64,000 nt of DNA, taken from Linnemannia elongata (taxonomy: Eukaryota; Mortierellomycota; Mortierellomycetes; Mortierellales; Mortierellaceae). The stretch spans positions 1,572,501 to 1,636,500 of the forward strand of contig JAXBDG010000011.1 of NCBI GenBank assembly GCA_036320915.1, in the 5' to 3' direction. Below the pieces are notes generated by a model. It was not told the DNA's origin. It searched no databases and worked only from the letters and a program-made list of their open reading frames with translations. Shown here one piece after another: positions 60,387 to 64,000 of the stretch (positions are counted from its first letter, which is position 1; every line of letters begins with the position of its first letter). The translations under genes and the position numbers were made by a program.

Positions 60387-62922
60387 TCCTCCTTTGATCA
60401 ATAAGAGAAGGAGCAATAGAGTGAAAGAGGGAGAGTTGGTTATTTTGAATCTCAGTTGAATGCTCAAAGGTTTGGTCTGCTCTTCTTTCAGCTTTGTCGA
60501 CACCTCGCCATTCTCCCATTCGGAAAATAAATTGAAGGGTTTGTCTTGGATATGAAAGGAGGACAGACATGATTAACGTTCAACTCGAGATGAATTGTTT
60601 ATTTGCGGTTGTACGCTCACTCAACCAAACACCATATGAAATGAAATAGACCCTTCTCTTCCTCGCCTACCTTTCCACGACCCAGATCAACAGTACAGTA
60701 CCTACTGCAACTGCACCTGTACATGTACACAAAGAGAGACACGCACACAGAGTTGCATTTCATTGAGTTCTGTTTTTTATATTCTCCTTATCCTTGGTGT
60801 AATTGTTGGAAAATAAAGGTCGGAGTGCAAGAAAAATGGGATGCGAGATGTTCGGGTTATATGGGAAACAAAGAGGGCAAAGAGTGCTACCCATTTTCGA
60901 TCTTGATTCTTGATTCCTTGGGTTGTGAGGCATCCTTTTTATATCAAGCTTCTAGCGTCATTGTCAGAGCGTATCTGCTTCAATGCTTATGCTTCTCATT
61001 GCTATCTGCCCATCCGCCTCAGCTTTTGCTCTTACTCTGTCCTCTCGACATTCACTACTTCAAGTTGATATATAAAAGATTAAAGACGAAAAAGGTTGAG
61101 CGGGTTTCTAGGTTCTAGTGTTGCTCACTCCTCTTGGTGACCACATTTGCTCTTTGAATGTTTAGCCCATTTGAACAAGGTCCTACACACCATCACACGA
61201 CAAAATGATGTCTGGTCTGAGTACTAAAATCGGGTTTGCCGCGAATAAAAAAAAACGATAACGCTCGAAAAGTGTCGGAGAGTGAGCGAGATACAGCAAC
61301 AGGAAAGAAGAAACTCTTAGAGGAAATGAGTCGGTGGGCAAGTAGCCAGGCGAAGAAAAAAAAAAGCAAAAAAGCAGCCATCCGGAATCCCTGCCGAGGG
61401 TTGACTTTTTTCGATGTCGACAGTGAGACTAAGAAGCATGTCAACTAACTAAGAAACAACGAAACTCATCGAAAGGTACAGTACCAAAACGTAAAAGCGC
61501 CCCATGCGAACGCCACGACCAACGCCACGCCCAACTCTCACTCTCATTCTGCTGGCACTAAAGTTGTCTTTGTTCTCTCACATCCTAAAAGTAAAAGGAG
61601 GGAGGGGAGAGAAGGGGAATTGGGGCTTTCTGAAGTATTGATTTGTGCAATTGAGGGATGAGTGTACCATCCTCTCCGCACTTCTTTCGTTCTCTTCCTC
61701 TCTTCGTTGTCCGTACTTTCCCACCCTTTAAAGAGTACCCCTTACTGTCTGTCCATCTGGCGTAACTGTCAATTTCTTGTGTAGTATTTTTCTCACAAAA
61801 CAATGGCGTGCTGGTCTGTCATTGGAGGCAAGCCCATGAGAAAAGGAAACAATGCGTCCAATCTATTCAGCTGTATGAACAGGGAGAAGGGAGAAAGGGA
61901 GGGAGGGAATAGACACTGAATCAACGTGCAGGGGGTACAGTACAATTATGGGATACGCCGAGAAACTTGCAAGGGAAAAAAGAACAACAGAGGAAGAGGG
62001 GGCTAGAATCGTGCGAGAAGGCTGAACAGAGGAGTTCATTGAATGAAAAGACTAAAGTTGCTTGATGATAGGAGTAGCGTACAGTACATCCACACCCTTC
62101 GTATCCCTTCTCGTTTTTTTTTTATTCTTTTCCCTTCTTGCCACCTTGCCTCTTTTGCCATTAGCCTTTTGTTTGGTTTGCCTTCGCTTTGTTTGTGCGA
62201 CCAATAAACAAAAGATTGCGAACGTCTTTTGGCCGTTTCGCCAGGGACTAAAATCAGAGAAAAAGGAACAAGAAGACGTATCTTTCTTTTGGAGAGGTTG
62301 AAGTCATTGATATTGTTTTTATTGGTGCTTGATGTTGCCTGCCAATCAGCATGCGAGAAGGTGGACAAGTGAAAAGGTAAATAAGGTTGTCGCGAGAGGA
62401 CTGATAACCTTGTTTCCTTTGTTTAAGCCTTACGTTATTCAATGAATGAATAGGTGAGTGGCTTTTGCAAGGATGGACGCTCTATTTATTTTCGTTTGTT
62501 TTTTGGCAATATGGTGGCCGATGGTGAAGACTTCTAGATAGTCAGTAGTTTCGCTAGCCTCTCTCTTCCTTGCTCGTCTGACAGACAATCAACATAAAAC
62601 AGCATGTGTGAGGAGTGTTGTGAGAAAGAGTCGGGTATTGCAAAAACGAGAGAAGGGGCTTGGGCATGATTGAAGAACTGAATGGTGCCATGTTTCCTAA
62701 TGCATGGGCAAACCATTCATTTTTCTTTGCTCTCGCTCTCTTGCTTCTTCTTGCTTGCTGACACACACTAGTCTTTCAATGAAACGGTTTGCCACACCCC
62801 TTTGTGGGAACTCTCAGAAGGTGGTTCTCTTTTGTTCTTTCTTTGCAAGTAGGCTGTGGTTGAATGAACACAATTCCAGGAACGAAAAGGAAAAGAATAA
62901 GACAAAGCATTACGCCCAAGGG

Positions 62923-62954
<32 letters not shown>
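62923..62954. repeat. A32 homopolymer
   Basis: Thirty-two uninterrupted A on the plus strand in the gene-poor right end, within one base of the length of the three other long homopolymers in the window. Confidence 0.9.
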
Positions 62955-62958
<4 letters not shown>

Positions 62959-64000
62959 CCCCCTGGCAGGGTCCGTTGCTTCCTTTTTTCTTTACCCAAC
63001 TTCCATGAGTTGCGATCGATCGTGGTAGGCCAATGTGTTAGTTCGCACTCACCTTTCTTTTCACCTCCTCTCTGATCACTCTTTACATTAACTCAAGACT
63101 GCAGCAAACAAAACGCGCGTACCTCTCTCTTCTTTGTCATATCTTCGGGGTTGTTACCAAGGATGGGCCGAGAACAAATAGACACGGGACCAACGCGCAA
63201 CACCCAACGCCCAACGGATTGCAAGGAGGATGATGCACTTATTCTTAAACCGTGCTTGTGTTTAATGTATCCGACAAAGTCGAAGGAGGCATATTCCCCC
63301 TCCTTCCTAGGAATATGTAAATAAATCGACAAGGTGAATAGGAGACCACATCTAATTTCTACGAAATAACAAATATGAACAATTGTATGAAAAAAACAAA
63401 CATTTAGTTCGCCTCAACCCTCTCTCTCATCTCGCCAAGGCCTCGTCTTCCTCTCATCCATCTTGAGCACCTATGCGTTACGGGCCGCCCGTGGCACTCT
63501 TCTGCCTTGCGATGTTTGGAAGACCATATAACATCTGTTCATTATGTCTCGTCTCGTCTCGCGTGTTCGTTTTATTAGATTGTTCCTCCCGTGATTTGTT
63601 TTTCTCATGTGTCCAATTCTCTTTGTTTCTTTTCCCACACTTTGCCAATCGGTGGGAGACTCTTCACCCTCGGACACACACAAGGGTGGTTGTTAGCCCG
63701 TAAACAAACAAAAAGCGTCTTACGTCTTTGTTTACATCTGGTCTATCTTTTTTTGGTGGACACTGACCGCGTCGCACAAAATAAACAAAAGCGAGGAGGG
63801 TGAAGGGAAGAGTAGTGGGATTTTGGAACCTATAAGAAAAGCACTTTAAAATGAGGTGCAATTCAACAGGGATAAGGTTCATGGGTATAGAGCGAGTTCA
63901 TTTATGAGAGGGGAAAGGAAGGAGGTGGTTTTTGTCTTCGTTCTAGGGAGGTTCATGGCTGGAAGGAGTCCGGTTTAGTTGAGTTGGGTTTGGATTGCAT

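Larger units (their letters stand above)
59430..64000. other. 4.6-kb right end without a supportable gene
   Basis: After the GTPBP1 polyadenylation signal, no frame shows family motifs or an in-phase exon chain. Features seen: a (TCC)n run near 60359-60386, an A32 tract at 62923-62954 and short TCTCG repeats near 63548-63562. It may include the flank of a gene outside the window. Confidence 0.5.

Noticed and set aside
1..64000. CRISPR arrays, IS elements, prophage, rRNA or tRNA genes
   Set aside because: No regularly spaced direct repeats, transposase or integrase motifs, terminal inverted repeats, or clear tRNA T-loop/acceptor pairs were found by eye on either strand; a tRNAscan or Rfam scan would be needed to exclude small RNAs firmly.

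Overview
The window is a stretch of nuclear chromosome from a fungus. It has spliced genes on both strands with short GT-AG introns (mostly 70-400 nt), AATAAA signals downstream of several stops, long low-complexity inserts inside conserved proteins, and many microsatellites. A two-BAH DNMT1/DIM-2-type cytosine methyltransferase, a CDCA7-like zinc finger and a MUT-7/EXD3-type exonuclease, together with the protein style (Ser/Thr/Pro/Gln/Asn/His-rich inserts), suggest an early-diverging fungus, probably Mucoromycota/Mortierellomycotina. That placement is inference from family content; no search was run. I see no transposon, rRNA, tRNA, CRISPR array or prokaryote-like operon.

Layout from left to right: a formin (minus, cut by the left edge); the Qb-SNARE VTI1 and cytochrome b5 (both plus); a 52-residue single-membrane-helix protein with a probable GC-AG intron (minus); a CDCA7-like zf-4CXXC_R1 protein (plus); an eight-helix UPF0658-type Golgi membrane protein (minus); the Ski-complex TPR protein SKI3 (minus); the GID/CTLH ubiquitin-ligase subunit GID1/RanBP9 (plus); the DNA methyltransferase (plus) followed 0.67 kb later by the MUT-7/EXD3-like exonuclease (plus); an STK11IP-like leucine-rich-repeat protein, a gamma-glutamyltransferase, a POT-family peptide transporter and ribosomal protein eL24 (all minus); and the GTPBP1-type GTPase (plus). 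The last 4.6 kb and the 3.4 kb between the peptide transporter and eL24 show no supportable gene. For every complete gene the proposed exons join in phase and the total coding length is a multiple of three, which supports the models.

Functional links: three products fit chromatin or RNA silencing and decay (CDCA7-like finger, DNA methyltransferase, MUT-7-like exonuclease), and SKI3 is the scaffold of the exosome-assisting Ski complex. Gamma-glutamyltransferase and the di/tripeptide transporter, next to each other, fit glutathione and dipeptide turnover. The other genes are housekeeping (vesicle fusion, electron transfer, translation, actin). The most interesting stretch is about 13-38 kb, where the methylation-associated genes and the exonuclease sit.
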